Shown: positions 34,540 through 43,644 of the stretch, one piece after another
Position numbering within the stretch: position 1 is the stretch's first letter
Layout: each line of letters starts with the position of its first letter
NCBI GenBank assembly: GCA_965222535.1
Contig: OZ244957.1
Location: forward strand, 620,001-684,000
Reading direction: 5' to 3'
DNA length: 64,000 bases
Source: G965222535 sp965222535
GTDB lineage: Bacteria; Pseudomonadota; Gammaproteobacteria; HK1
Program-made: the position numbers and the translations under genes
Notes under the pieces: model-generated
Database searches by the model: none
What the model was told of the DNA's origin: nothing
The model's input: only the letters and a program-made list of their open reading frames with translations

Positions 34540-34993
34540 CAATCACAAATCAGCGAAAACCTTCCTCAAACACTTTTTCAATAAATGCCTTTCAAAATCA
34601 GCCAAGTGCTCACCGATAACGGCAAGGAATTTACCGCCCGTTTCTGTGTCAACGGTGAACAACAGCCCGCTGGACGTCACCCCTTTGATAAAACGTGCTC
34701 TATTTACAACATCTTGCACCGCCTCATCAAGCCCCCGGCACCCGCATACCAATGGAATGATGCTTCAACGGACGTATCGCTGAAATCCTCAATACCTACC
34801 CACTTCGACTCCTCTCAAACCCTGTCTCAAACCATCATGCGCTATGTTAGACTCTACAATTATGCCATTTCCCAGAAGTCTTTAGGCCGCATATTCCCTC
34901 TTCTTTATGCAACAGTGGCAACAAAAACCGCCACATCTGTTCAAAAAACACGCCTATATCTCAACCCCCTCGGAGGCGGCATGCGACTCGTAG
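34540..34993 (+). pseudogene. IS481-family transposase remnant (DDE C-terminal part, frameshifted)
   Basis: Reading across frames gives FLKHFFNKC, then PFKISQVLTDNGKEFTARFC, HPFDKTCSI, HRLIKP, TIMRYVRLYNYAISQKSLGRI, and finally MQQWQQKPPHLFKKHAYIST. This is the C-terminal half of an IS481-type integrase-fold transposase (DNGKEF carries the second catalytic Asp). At least two frameshifts are needed, one near 34585 and one near 34895, and the N-terminal half is absent. It is dead. Its 3' end overlaps the 3' end of the spike gene on the opposite strand. Confidence 0.8.
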
Positions 34994-37815
34994 GTACTTA
35001 CGCCCGATAACAGCCATGATGTTCTATATAGGGGATCGAAGAATGTATCATCTTGAACATCAACAGCAAAACCTACTTCAGCATCATTGGTTTTACGGAA
35101 CAAAACACCTGACCATTCGTATGCGCCGTTATGATCGATAATAAAGCCAGTAAGAACTTTCGCATTTTGTGTACCAATTTTCTGATTGTTACGATATTGA
35201 AAACCAATAATCTCTGCTGAAAACGGACTGTACACGGCAATGCGACAACTATCACCTTGTCGATGAGATGGAATAAATCCGTGATATGCGCCTGCTATTG
35301 GTCCAACGATGCTTAATGGAATGCGAGGCGGCCATTTTTCTTCTTTTTCTGCTGCATCTTTTATAGAGTCTTTCTGATCTTGGGTACGCGTAAAATAATC
35401 ATCATAATCTCTGTCAAACCATACCCCATATTCTTGTACTACATCATAATCATAGAGATTATCATTGGTAACCGACACACCTTGGCCAGCAGCAGCTAAG
35501 AGTGCAATTAAGCCACCACTGTCAACTTCAGAGGTGGTGTTGGCGTAGTTATACATGACTTGATGGGGGGTGGCCACACCTGCCTTAGCGTACAATCTCA
35601 GTCCAAGTCTGAACCCTTCGCCAAAGTCATAGGAGTATTCATCTGGGATAGCTACAGATAAGAGCGACTCAGCGCTATCAGGAATGCCAAAATCAGCTAA
35701 TTGAGATCTCATGGTGTCAGGACGAGTAGCATCTTCAGAGTCTAGGCTTACTAAGAAATTCACAATAGATGAAGGGAGTTTATAGCGAAAGGGAATAACT
35801 CCCGGTGTCTTTCTAACATATCCAGGAGTGCCTCTTAATGCGTTTTGAGTTGTTGCTATAGATACAGGATCCTGCATGTGAAAAGATGCTGCCGTTTTTG
35901 CTATTTCTTGTTCTCTTTTGTTGTGCGCCTCCTCTATTAGTGTGTCTAAAAGAGATTTCTTTACCTCATTAGAGTATGATTCAATAAATTTACGAACTGC
36001 CATTTCTCTGTATATTATATATCTTTTGAGTGTATCTTTTCTTTCCTCTATTTGTCCTGGAGCAGTATCTGTATCTAGAGCTTCATCATAGCCTCCACCC
36101 TTTAATATAGCTACATCTTCATCCCAAGCATCCGCCTCATTGACGCTATAAAATTCATGACCATCTACAGTGAACTGTCTTCCAAATTCATTAGTATTAA
36201 TTGAGCGCTTCAATTCTTCCCATTGTTTTCTTAATGCTGCTTTTTTATCATCGTCCTTCAGTAATGAAGATAATTCATTGGATACAGCAGCATCTCTGCT
36301 CGTTATTACACCATCATTATCTCTATCCGAAACGTCGTTAGCTTTTGCTTCCTTATAGCTTTTATATAGTTCCGCATCTTTTCTCTTTTGCACATCTAAC
36401 TCGCCAGTACCATCGTACGAACCTTTTTCAAGATTTGCTAACTCTATATCCCATGCGGCCTTTTTATTTTTGTCAGTGAAATCATCAATTGCAAATTGAG
36501 AAAAATCACTCAAGGTTAATTGACCATCCGCATTAGCATCTACAAAACCGATAATCTCATCGTCAGAAGAAGATGTGATTGAGGTTGGAATGAAAGGGAA
36601 TCGTATAAATATCTGACCCAATCGATCACGGGGCACTGGATCATTTCTTCTATAGTTCGATCCCGAGTCGACAGTTGCTCCAACCACAATAGGCGAACGG
36701 GAAGGTGGCGACATAGGATGCCATGCATACCCTCCATCTAACATATGTAATACGTTGTCGTAGTTGTCGGGTTGGCTGCCACTCAAGCTATGTACTACAT
36801 TTGCCAATTGATATTTAGTCTTATCTGTTGACGAATCTCCAAAATTAATGAGTCGTCCTGGTCTACATCCCATCTGACGTGATTCACCATACATTAAGAA
36901 AGATTCCAACGATGACCCTAATGTTGGGTACTGCGAACGTCTTTGAGATTCATCCACCCCAATTTTATGCTCAGATATTACCCTCCCTACAGCACCTGTA
37001 GCGCCATAGTTGTATATATCTCCAAGGGTTGCATCATCCAGCACATATCCTCGATAAGGGTAATATGTGCGTTGTGAATAATTAGTTATAAACAGTTGGG
37101 TCGTGCTTTTCTGAGTTGAGAATTCCATATCGATTACATTTTCAGGGTTAGTATCAGGTTCTCCATCATAAATCATTAGTTTCAATATTTCTCCCTCATC
37201 GGTCATCATCCCCAGCATTTCGAAGCGAATACCTAATTGACCTGCGACATGATCCAACCATTCTTCTAATGTCTCTCCAGCAGCTATCATATAAGGGATA
37301 CTATCAAGTGAGTTCCTATAGCTATGGCTTATTTTAATTTTCGGCATACCGTTTAGTATTGGGTTTAGTGTCGGTTCTCCTGAACCACCGCCTGCCAAAG
37401 ACAAAACTCCACCAATAATTTCTGCAAGAGAAGTCAAGCGATAAGCTCCCCAAATCGAATTTCCAGCCATATAAGTAATTGGATCAACTAAGTGCAGTTG
37501 GTATTCAGCTCTAGTTGATTTTGTAGATTGATTAATTACCCTGATGTTATCAATCATACAAGGCCAACGGCGAAAGCTTGTAAGGACATCCTGTGAATCC
37601 ATTGTTCCGAGTAATAATGTTGATTTCTTCCCTGCCTCTATTCCGTCTTCGGCTAATTGGTTCGCCAACGAACTGACTGTCTTTTCTCTGTCTGGGGTCC
37701 GCTTAGACACCTCACAACTCCAACCGGCATTATAACCTTCTCTTATTGTACAATTAGTTACTTTGAACGGTGTCCCGTCTACTTCAAGCGCAGCCCCAAA
37801 TAATGTGGTAGACAT
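34954..37815 (-). CDS. VgrG/gp27-gp5-like spike protein with large EF-hand-containing insertion
   Basis: The 953-residue protein has an N-terminal gp27/VgrG-like part of about residues 1-250 (AEYQLHLVDPITYMAG, IPYMIAAGETLEEWLDHVAG then QLGIRFEM). The start of a gp5-type OB fold follows (SPIVVGATVDSGSN, DRLGQIFIRFPFIP at 397-410). The matching end of that fold (RIPLSIVGPIAGAYHGF, EIIGFQYRNNQ) comes only after ~420 residues, at 831-880. The insert has two DxDxDG calcium loops (D426-D437 and D497-D508), charged helices and a further globular region. GGGAG precedes the ATG. The gene is far more AT-rich than its neighbours and no other secretion, tail or phage gene is present. The last ~13 codons lie inside the IS481 remnant, so the original C-terminus may be lost. 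The VgrG-like assignment is by eye. Confidence 0.6.
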   Translation of the reverse strand: MSTTLFGAALEVDGTPFKVTNCTIREGYNAGWSCEVSKRTPDREKTVSSLANQLAEDGIEAGKKSTLLLGTMDSQDVLTSFRRWPCMIDNIRVINQSTKSTRAEYQLHLVDPITYMAGNSIWGAYRLTSLAEIIGGVLSLAGGGSGEPTLNPILNGMPKIKISHSYRNSLDSIPYMIAAGETLEEWLDHVAGQLGIRFEMLGMMTDEGEILKLMIYDGEPDTNPENVIDMEFSTQKSTTQLFITNYSQRTYYPYRGYVLDDATLGDIYNYGATGAVGRVISEHKIGVDESQRRSQYPTLGSSLESFLMYGESRQMGCRPGRLINFGDSSTDKTKYQLANVVHSLSGSQPDNYDNVLHMLDGGYAWHPMSPPSRSPIVVGATVDSGSNYRRNDPVPRDRLGQIFIRFPFIPTSITSSSDDEIIGFVDANADGQLTLSDFSQFAIDDFTDKNKKAAWDIELANLEKGSYDGTGELDVQKRKDAELYKSYKEAKANDVSDRDNDGVITSRDAAVSNELSSLLKDDDKKAALRKQWEELKRSINTNEFGRQFTVDGHEFYSVNEADAWDEDVAILKGGGYDEALDTDTAPGQIEERKDTLKRYIIYREMAVRKFIESYSNEVKKSLLDTLIEEAHNKREQEIAKTAASFHMQDPVSIATTQNALRGTPGYVRKTPGVIPFRYKLPSSIVNFLVSLDSEDATRPDTMRSQLADFGIPDSAESLLSVAIPDEYSYDFGEGFRLGLRLYAKAGVATPHQVMYNYANTTSEVDSGGLIALLAAAGQGVSVTNDNLYDYDVVQEYGVWFDRDYDDYFTRTQDQKDSIKDAAEKEEKWPPRIPLSIVGPIAGAYHGFIPSHRQGDSCRIAVYSPFSAEIIGFQYRNNQKIGTQNAKVLTGFIIDHNGAYEWSGVLFRKTNDAEVGFAVDVQDDTFFDPLYRTSWLLSGVSTYESHAASEGVEI

Positions 37816-37990
37816 TATATACTCCCTAGATATAATTGTGATGGTTATTTGAGAGTTATCAATCTGTTAATTAAATAATGTTGTTTGTGCGATAAAAACA
37901 AAAACTGATACCTTGCTATTATTTTATAGCACCCTCGCAAAAATCTAATGGACACTGACTTATCTTGCTTCTGTTGGTTCCGCCAATATT

Positions 37991-38036
37991 CCTGTAGAAC
38001 GCCTAGAAAACTGGCTATTTCTAGGCGTTCTACAGG
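37991..38036. repeat. 19-bp perfect inverted repeat
   Basis: Arms CCTGTAGAACGCCTAGAAA and its exact complement enclose an 8-base loop (ACTGGCTA). It lies 175 bases upstream of the spike gene, at the edge of the AT-rich island, next to an inverted family 1 copy. Confidence 0.85.
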
Positions 38037-38047
38037 ACTTGTCTACT

Positions 38048-38135
38048 TGTGAAAGTGTTATAAATCAATAGCTTACGTTACAAGCGAGCATATCCCTTCC
38101 CTCACCCACCTACATTGAGGTTTTTCGAGGTGCCC
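38048..38135 (-). repeat. Family 1 repeat, inverted partial copy
   Basis: In reverse orientation: GTTATAAATCAATAGC, CTTACGTTACAAGCG, CCCTTCCCTCACCC and GAGGTTTTTCGAGGTGCCC. Confidence 0.7.
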
Positions 38136-38136
38136 A

Positions 38137-38494
38137 GTTGTTTGATCGGGTATATTTATGTTTAGAAGCAACAATTATAGAGTTATTCTAGTGGTGCTGG
38201 CATAGCGAATTCAAATTATCCCTATCTGACAAGATCACTGCCCTCGGCGTTGAACTTCAATCTGAGTTGATTATCATAATCTACTAGTCTAGTTCGCATT
38301 TCAGAAAAGTCCAGTAACAAGTCTACTGACATGCTCTCACAAGGGTGCCTCGAAAAAGGGTCAGCTAGAATGGAAGCGAATGTCCGGCAAGCAATCTAAA
38401 CCGATGCTTCGCTGATGATGCTTTGAAAGCCTGAGAAATCGGCTAGTCTGGTTGAGGTAGGTGCTTTTAGGGCATGTCAATGGAATTTCTTCAG
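38137..38494. other. Spacer, no gene recognised
   Basis: This is about 360 bases without a convincing frame. A family 1 end fragment GGGTGCCTCGAAAAAGGG is seen at 38343. Confidence 0.4.
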
Positions 38495-38600
38495 AGGGCA
38501 TCGAAAAACCTTGAATAGGATGAGGCTTGGGGAAGGGTTGCTATGCCAAATTTCGTAAGCCCCTCCCATCAGTTATGGATAATATACCCTTCTCAAAGCC
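38495..38600 (+). repeat. Family 1 repeat, variant centre
   Basis: GAGGGCATCGAAAAACCTTG, then GCCAAATTTCGTAAGCCCC and CAGTTATGGATAATATACCC. It shares the alternative centre with 25191-25355 and 42476-42559. Confidence 0.7.
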
Positions 38601-38667
38601 GGCGCGCTTGGTGCAGTCAGCTAGGCGCTAATATGCAGATTTTCCCACACGTACTTGGTGAGCCGTG

Positions 38668-40656
38668 ATGAGTGACTCTGGCAATTACCACCTGAACAGT
38701 CCCAACCGGGAGCCGTTATGGCGTCCCAGCCTGCAACAGATAGCCGCCAGCAACATGCAAGCGTTTCATCGCTTTGCGAGTGATCGCTACGGTGCCCCCG
38801 AAGGTCATTATACGGCCCTGCATGACTGGAGCACCACCGAATGCGCGGATTTCTGGAGGGCGCTCTGGGATTTTTGTGAAGTTATCGGCGAGCGCGGTGA
38901 AGTTGTACTGAGCAATGGGGAGGATCTGCTGCAAGCACGGTGGTTCCCCGATGCACGCCTGAATTTTGCCGAGAATCTACTGCGACGGCGCGATAATGGT
39001 ACTGCAATTATCTATCGCGACGACGAGCAATGGCAACAGCAATGGCGTTATGATCAATTATACGATGCGGTTTCAGTGTTAGCTCAAGCACTGCGCGATC
39101 ACGGTTGCGAGCCTGGGGACCGTATTGCTGCGTATTTGCCAAATATTCCTGAAGCCGTTATCGCGATGCTCGCGGCAGCGAGTTTGGGGGCGATTTGGTC
39201 TTCCACTTCACCGGATTTCGGCGTGCGTGGCGTGGTTGATCGTTTTGGTCAGATTGAGCCGAAGATTTTGTTGGCCGTGGATGGCTACCAATATGCTGGG
39301 AAGCATCACGGCACCTTGGAACGGGTAGCCGCAATCGTTGACGAGATGCCCTCCATTGAGCGTGTCCTTATCGTGCCTCATACCCATGCTAAGCCGGATA
39401 TAAGCAGGATAAAATATGCCACGACACTAAGTGCCTTCGTGCACCGCTACAAGCCAAAGGCCATCTGTTTCGCCTCTCTTGGCTTTGCCCACCCACTGTA
39501 TATTTTGTACTCATCCGGTACTACCGGCATTCCAAAATGTGTCGTTCACAGCGCTGGGGGTACGTTACTGCAACATCTGAAGGAACAGCGTTTGCACTGC
39601 GACCTTAAATCTGACGAGCGCATTCTTTATATGACGACCTGCAGTTGGATGATGTGGAACTGGCTGGTTTCCGCACTGGCCTGTGAGGCAACATTAATGC
39701 TGTACCACGGTGCACCATTCCACCCAACCCCCAATGCCATGTTTGATTACGTCGCAACAGCAGGAATTCATATTTTTGGTACTTCCGCCAAGTATCTGGA
39801 TGCCGTAAAGAAGGCGCGTATATCCCCTGCAGACAGTCATGATCTCTCTGCGCTGCGGATGATCCTATCCACCGGCTCGCCGTTAGTCGCAGAGAGTTTT
39901 GGGTTCGTCTACAAGCACATTAAGTCTGACGTATGCCTTTCATCGATCAGCGGTGGAACCGACATCGTGTCCTGCTTCTTATTGGGCAACCCTGCGTTGC
40001 CGGTACACAGCGGGGAAATTCAGTGCGCTGGACTGGGGATGAAAGTTGCAGTGTATAACAGCGATGGCAACCCCGTGATCGGTGAGAAAGGCGAGTTGGT
40101 CTGCACCCGTGCGTTTCCCTCAATGCCGTTGGGGTTTTGGCGCGATGACGGCAATTATCGCTATCACAACACCTACTTCACACGCTTCCCCGGCGTTTGG
40201 CATCACGGCGACTTTGTGATGGTAACCGCAACCGGTGGCGCTGTTATTTACGGTCGCTCCGATGCCGTATTGAATCCAGGAGGGGTGCGTATAGGAACTG
40301 CTGAGATTTACCGCCCCGTGGAACAATTGGACGAAGTGACTGAAGCGCTGGTGATCGGTCAGGAATGGCAGGGCGATGTACGCCTTGTGCTATTTGTCGT
40401 ACTGCAGAAAAACATCGTATTGACCGATGCGTTAGTAGCGCAGATCCGACAGCAAATCCGCACCTACGCCTCACCGCGGCACGTGCCCGCTCATATCATT
40501 CAAGTCAGTGACATCCCACGGACTGCCAGCGGGAAGATTGCTGAACTTGCCGTGCGCGATATCGTCCATGGGCGCGAAGTCAGCAATAAAGAAGCGCTCG
40601 CCAACCCGGAAACGTTGCAGCTTTTCCGCAACCTCGCCGCACTGGGCGCACCGTAA
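38668..40656 (+). CDS. aacS: Acetoacetyl-CoA synthetase
   Basis: The 662-residue ANL-family ligase activates acetoacetate to acetoacetyl-CoA. The P-loop YSSGTTGIPKCVVHS is near residue 280, LNFAENLLRRRDN and SPDFGVRGVVDRFGQIEPKIL are AacS-type sequences, MTTCSWMMWNWLVSAL is the active-site region, and the catalytic lysine is in PRTASGKIAEL. With the HMG-CoA lyase encoded 2 kb downstream (which yields acetoacetate) and thiolases elsewhere, it would feed ketone bodies into acetyl-CoA. A GTG three bases before the ATG is an alternative start. Confidence 0.93.
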   Translation: MSDSGNYHLNSPNREPLWRPSLQQIAASNMQAFHRFASDRYGAPEGHYTALHDWSTTECADFWRALWDFCEVIGERGEVVLSNGEDLLQARWFPDARLNFAENLLRRRDNGTAIIYRDDEQWQQQWRYDQLYDAVSVLAQALRDHGCEPGDRIAAYLPNIPEAVIAMLAAASLGAIWSSTSPDFGVRGVVDRFGQIEPKILLAVDGYQYAGKHHGTLERVAAIVDEMPSIERVLIVPHTHAKPDISRIKYATTLSAFVHRYKPKAICFASLGFAHPLYILYSSGTTGIPKCVVHSAGGTLLQHLKEQRLHCDLKSDERILYMTTCSWMMWNWLVSALACEATLMLYHGAPFHPTPNAMFDYVATAGIHIFGTSAKYLDAVKKARISPADSHDLSALRMILSTGSPLVAESFGFVYKHIKSDVCLSSISGGTDIVSCFLLGNPALPVHSGEIQCAGLGMKVAVYNSDGNPVIGEKGELVCTRAFPSMPLGFWRDDGNYRYHNTYFTRFPGVWHHGDFVMVTATGGAVIYGRSDAVLNPGGVRIGTAEIYRPVEQLDEVTEALVIGQEWQGDVRLVLFVVLQKNIVLTDALVAQIRQQIRTYASPRHVPAHIIQVSDIPRTASGKIAELAVRDIVHGREVSNKEALANPETLQLFRNLAALGAP

Positions 40657-40761
40657 CCTTGGCGTTGAGGGGCATTATCAGGCACCCCTATATCGGTGGC
40701 ATTGCTCAGCGCCTGCCGTGGTACGAAAGGGTGAAAACGGAAATGCTTGTGCTGCGAGAGA

Positions 40762-40837
<76 letters not shown>

Positions 40838-41032
40838 CCGCGTGTAGCGCATTCTACCTTGGATTCCGTTAGTGTCAAGTGCGGCATCGCGCACCTACGC
40901 AGCACGTATTGAAGCGTTATCCAATCAATAAGGCTCTATTCCAATGCGGCGTTGGGGGGGTGGAGGTCAGTGAACCGAAAAAGCCCCGGGATGCTCATTC
41001 CTGAAGCGCTGTCAACCGCGATATAGTTACTC

Positions 41033-41146
41033 CATGGGGCTCGAAAACCTTTCTGGGATGGGGAGGGGAAAGGGGGATGAACACCTATAACGTACGCCGT
41101 TGATTTATAACCGTTCCTTCATAGACAAGCCCGCCGGACACCCACG
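41033..41146 (+). repeat. Family 1 repeat, left and central parts
   Basis: GGGGCTCGAAAACCTTTCTG, the centre ATAACGTACGCCGTTGATTT and TCATAGACAAGCCCGCCGG. The hairpin is missing. It lies just past the cobS 3' end. Confidence 0.7.
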
Positions 41147-41179
41147 CGATCGCTTCCTAGGGCTGGTGCCCGCTTTGGA

Positions 41180-41977
41180 TCAAGCATAAATGCAGACGCC
41201 CCACAGATAGATCAGCGTTTCCGCCAGTTGCTGAGCAGCGCCTAGGCAGTCGCCGGTATAGCCGCCTAAGCGACGTGTAAAATCCACCGCCAGCAGCAGC
41301 CACAGCAGCGCCAGCAGCAGCAGTACGCTCCAGAATGTTCGCAGTCCCAGCCAATCAAACAGCAGCAGCGAGGCGATCCCGCAGGTAGCGGAAAACAGCA
41401 ATGCCGGGGCTGACATCGGTGCTGCCAAGCGAGCGCCTTTGGCGTCTGCCTGCGGGCGCGCATAGCGGTGGGTATAGATGAAGGAAATGCAAATAAAACG
41501 GCTTAGCGCGTGGGCCGTGAGCAACAGCAGCGCCAGCGTCAGCAGGGGGGATACGGCGTTGTCGGCGATAGCGATCAGGGAGGTGAGTTTCAGGGCGAAC
41601 AACAGCACGATGCCGAGTACCCCATAGGTGCCGGTATGGGCATCATGCATGATCGCCAGTGCGCGCTGGGCGTCATGGTTACTCCCTAAGGCATCGCAAA
41701 AATCAGCAAAGCCATCCTCGTGCAATGCCCCGGTGATCAGCACCGTCGCCGCCAAGGTCAGAACCAACGCCACTGCCACCGGGAACAACGCCGTTGACAA
41801 CAGCAGCACCAACACCGCCAACAGTCCAATAAGCAAGCCCACCAGCGGCGCATACACAGCAGCTTCACGATCATGTTGCGGTCGCCAATCCGGGTTTGCT
41901 GGCAGCGGCAGCCGGGTGAAAAACTGAAGCGCCGCGATAAACGCGCCAAGGTGGCGGTGCTTGTGTCCTGCATTCAA
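41180..41977 (-). CDS. cobS: Adenosylcobinamide-GDP ribazoletransferase CobS
   Basis: The 265-residue membrane protein has 6-7 hydrophobic helices. The conserved acidic GALHEDGFADFCDALG block (residues ~83-98) is the metal/substrate site, with LQFFTRLPLP at the N-terminus. CobS joins alpha-ribazole to adenosylcobinamide-GDP in the last step of cobalamin assembly. No other cobalamin gene is in the window, and I see no cobalamin riboswitch upstream. The only reasonable start is TTG at 41977. The loop before the C-terminal helix (RRLGGYTGDCLGAAQQLAET) is typical. Confidence 0.92.
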   Translation of the reverse strand: MNAGHKHRHLGAFIAALQFFTRLPLPANPDWRPQHDREAAVYAPLVGLLIGLLAVLVLLLSTALFPVAVALVLTLAATVLITGALHEDGFADFCDALGSNHDAQRALAIMHDAHTGTYGVLGIVLLFALKLTSLIAIADNAVSPLLTLALLLLTAHALSRFICISFIYTHRYARPQADAKGARLAAPMSAPALLFSATCGIASLLLFDWLGLRTFWSVLLLLALLWLLLAVDFTRRLGGYTGDCLGAAQQLAETLIYLWGVCIYA

Positions 41978-42110
41978 TAGCGTATGCTCTTAGTCGAGGA
42001 GCGCGGAAAATTCATCCGTCATGGGACGTCCAAGGGCTGCACGGGGGCATTATAGCAGCTTGATGGATTACCCCTTCTTCACTAAAAAGCAAAGGGCACC
42101 GTGGGAAAAT

Positions 42111-42140
42111 CGCCTTACGAAGGCTTTCCCGCAGGATGAA
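42111..42140. repeat. Hairpin upstream of cobS
   Basis: GGGAAAATCGCCTTACGAAGGCTTTCCC pairs with itself imperfectly. It is preceded by GGGCACCGT, so it may be a diverged family 1 end. Confidence 0.4.
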
Positions 42141-42321
42141 CCTGTAACGGCTTCTGATTGATCGGGCGCGGTTTGAGCGCTTATACTCAAGCGGCGCGGA
42201 GAAAGCGTCTCAATACCCCGGCGCACGCTTCACCCTACGGCTTGCTACAGTATGTGACCGTCGCGCTTGCGCTGGCTGCTTGGGCGGCGCAGCGTCCCCG
42301 AAAGCTTCGGCAATTACAATC

Positions 42322-42475
42322 GGGAACCGCGAAAGAACCTGAAATGGGATGGGGGGTTGGGGAAAGGGACATGATTGCTTGTAACGTAAGTCATTTGATT
42401 TATAACCCTTTCCCCAATAGACAAGCCCCGCAGGGTACCTCGGGAAACTAGCGAAGCTGGTTTTTCGAGGTACCC
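42322..42475 (+). repeat. Family 1 repeat, full copy
   Basis: The head is GGGAACCGCGAAAGAACC, the centre GTAACGTAAGTCATTTGATT, then CCCCAATAGACAAGCCCCGC. The hairpin arms are GGGTACCTC and GAGGTACCC, a compensated base change relative to the GGGCACCTC/GAGGTGCCC form. Confidence 0.85.
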
Positions 42476-42559
42476 TATGAGCAATTTCATACCCCCCATC
42501 AGTTATGAATAATATACCCTTCCCCTGATATAACACCATGATGGTGTCTCGAAAAACGC
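42476..42559 (+). repeat. Family 1 repeat, variant partial copy abutting the HMG-CoA lyase gene
   Basis: TATGAGCAATTTCATACCCC, CAGTTATGAATAATATACCC and AACACCATGATGGTGTCTCG. The last part supplies an in-frame ATG (42538) upstream of the more likely gene start. Confidence 0.7.
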
Positions 42560-42570
42560 CGCCTGCAGCC

Positions 42571-43515
42571 ATGCAACAACACTTACCCGCTGCTGTCGAA
42601 ATAACCGAAGTGGGGCCGCGCGATGGCTTCCAGTCGCTAACCCAGCTGATCCCGACGCAGCAGAAAGTCGATTTCATCAACCGCTTGATCGCCGCCGGCG
42701 TGCCGCGCATTGAGGTCGCCTCATTTGTATCGCCGCACGCGCTGCCGCAGATGGCCGATGCAGCAGATGTCATAGCGCAGCTGCACCGCGACAAAAGCAG
42801 CCTTTTAGTGGCGCTAGTCCCCAACCAACATGGCGCACTCAATGCGGTGGCGGCGGGCGTTGACCAACTGGCAGTGTTTGTCTCGGCCTCGGAAACCCAC
42901 AACCAGAAAAACGTCAACCGCCCGATCGCCGCTTCACTGCAAGAACTCGCCGCCGTGGCTGACATTGCTTTGGCGCACAAAATCCCGCTCTACGGGATCA
43001 TCTCCACTGCTTTTGGCTGCCCATTTGAGGGTCCTGTGGCGGCGGCGCAGGTCGCCAAAATCGCCGCAGCATATCAGGCCTTAGGCGCTGCCGGGATCGC
43101 TCTTGGCGACACCACCGGCATGGCCACGCCACCACTGGTCAGCGCCGTAGTCAATGCGGTGCGTGCCGCCGCGCCGCGCCTGACCCTCGGGCTACATTTT
43201 CACAACACGCGCGGCATCGGCTTGGTGAACGTCATCACCGGGCTATCGCTTGGCATTGTGCATTACGACAGCGCGTTCGGCGGGATCGGCGGCTGCCCGT
43301 TCGCTCCCTCAGCAAGCGGCAACATCTGCACCGAGGACTTAGCTTATCTGCTCCATGAACTGGGGATCCGCACCGGTATTGATCTACGCCAGCTGATCGC
43401 CATCGCTCGCGATGTCGAGACGACGGTCGGTCATCCGCTCCCCGGGCAGGTGATGAAAGCCGGCTTACGTCTAGACTTGCATCCAGTGCAAGCGGTACCG
43501 AGCGCCAGCGGCTGA
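42571..43515 (+). CDS. Hydroxymethylglutaryl-CoA lyase
   Basis: The 314-residue enzyme splits HMG-CoA into acetoacetate and acetyl-CoA, the last step of leucine and ketone-body breakdown. EITEVGPRDGFQSL opens the TIM barrel with the metal-binding Asp, LGLHFHNTRG supplies metal-binding His residues, and the loop signature SAFGGIGGCPFAPSASGN carries the catalytic Cys. An ATG at 42538 is in frame but lies in repeat DNA; the ATG at 42571 (MQQHLPAAVEITEVG) is preferred. Other leucine-degradation genes are not in the window. Confidence 0.9.
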   Translation: MQQHLPAAVEITEVGPRDGFQSLTQLIPTQQKVDFINRLIAAGVPRIEVASFVSPHALPQMADAADVIAQLHRDKSSLLVALVPNQHGALNAVAAGVDQLAVFVSASETHNQKNVNRPIAASLQELAAVADIALAHKIPLYGIISTAFGCPFEGPVAAAQVAKIAAAYQALGAAGIALGDTTGMATPPLVSAVVNAVRAAAPRLTLGLHFHNTRGIGLVNVITGLSLGIVHYDSAFGGIGGCPFAPSASGNICTEDLAYLLHELGIRTGIDLRQLIAIARDVETTVGHPLPGQVMKAGLRLDLHPVQAVPSASG

Positions 43516-43644
43516 CCAACAGACACCGGCTCAATAGCCTAACCTCCATCTTCCCTCTCTTCGCTAAGACACATGCAAAACCGCGTATTGCCCTAAGTCG
43601 TATAGCGCTTCTTCGATTTTGCATCCCATCTGACTTAATGCCAA

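Noticed and set aside
41978..42160. Cobalamin riboswitch upstream of cobS
   Set aside because: No B12-box sequence was found; only a diverged hairpin and a possible TATAAT are visible.
42210..42980. 256-codon reverse-strand frame
   Set aside because: It runs across a family 1 repeat and the reverse of the HMG-CoA lyase gene.
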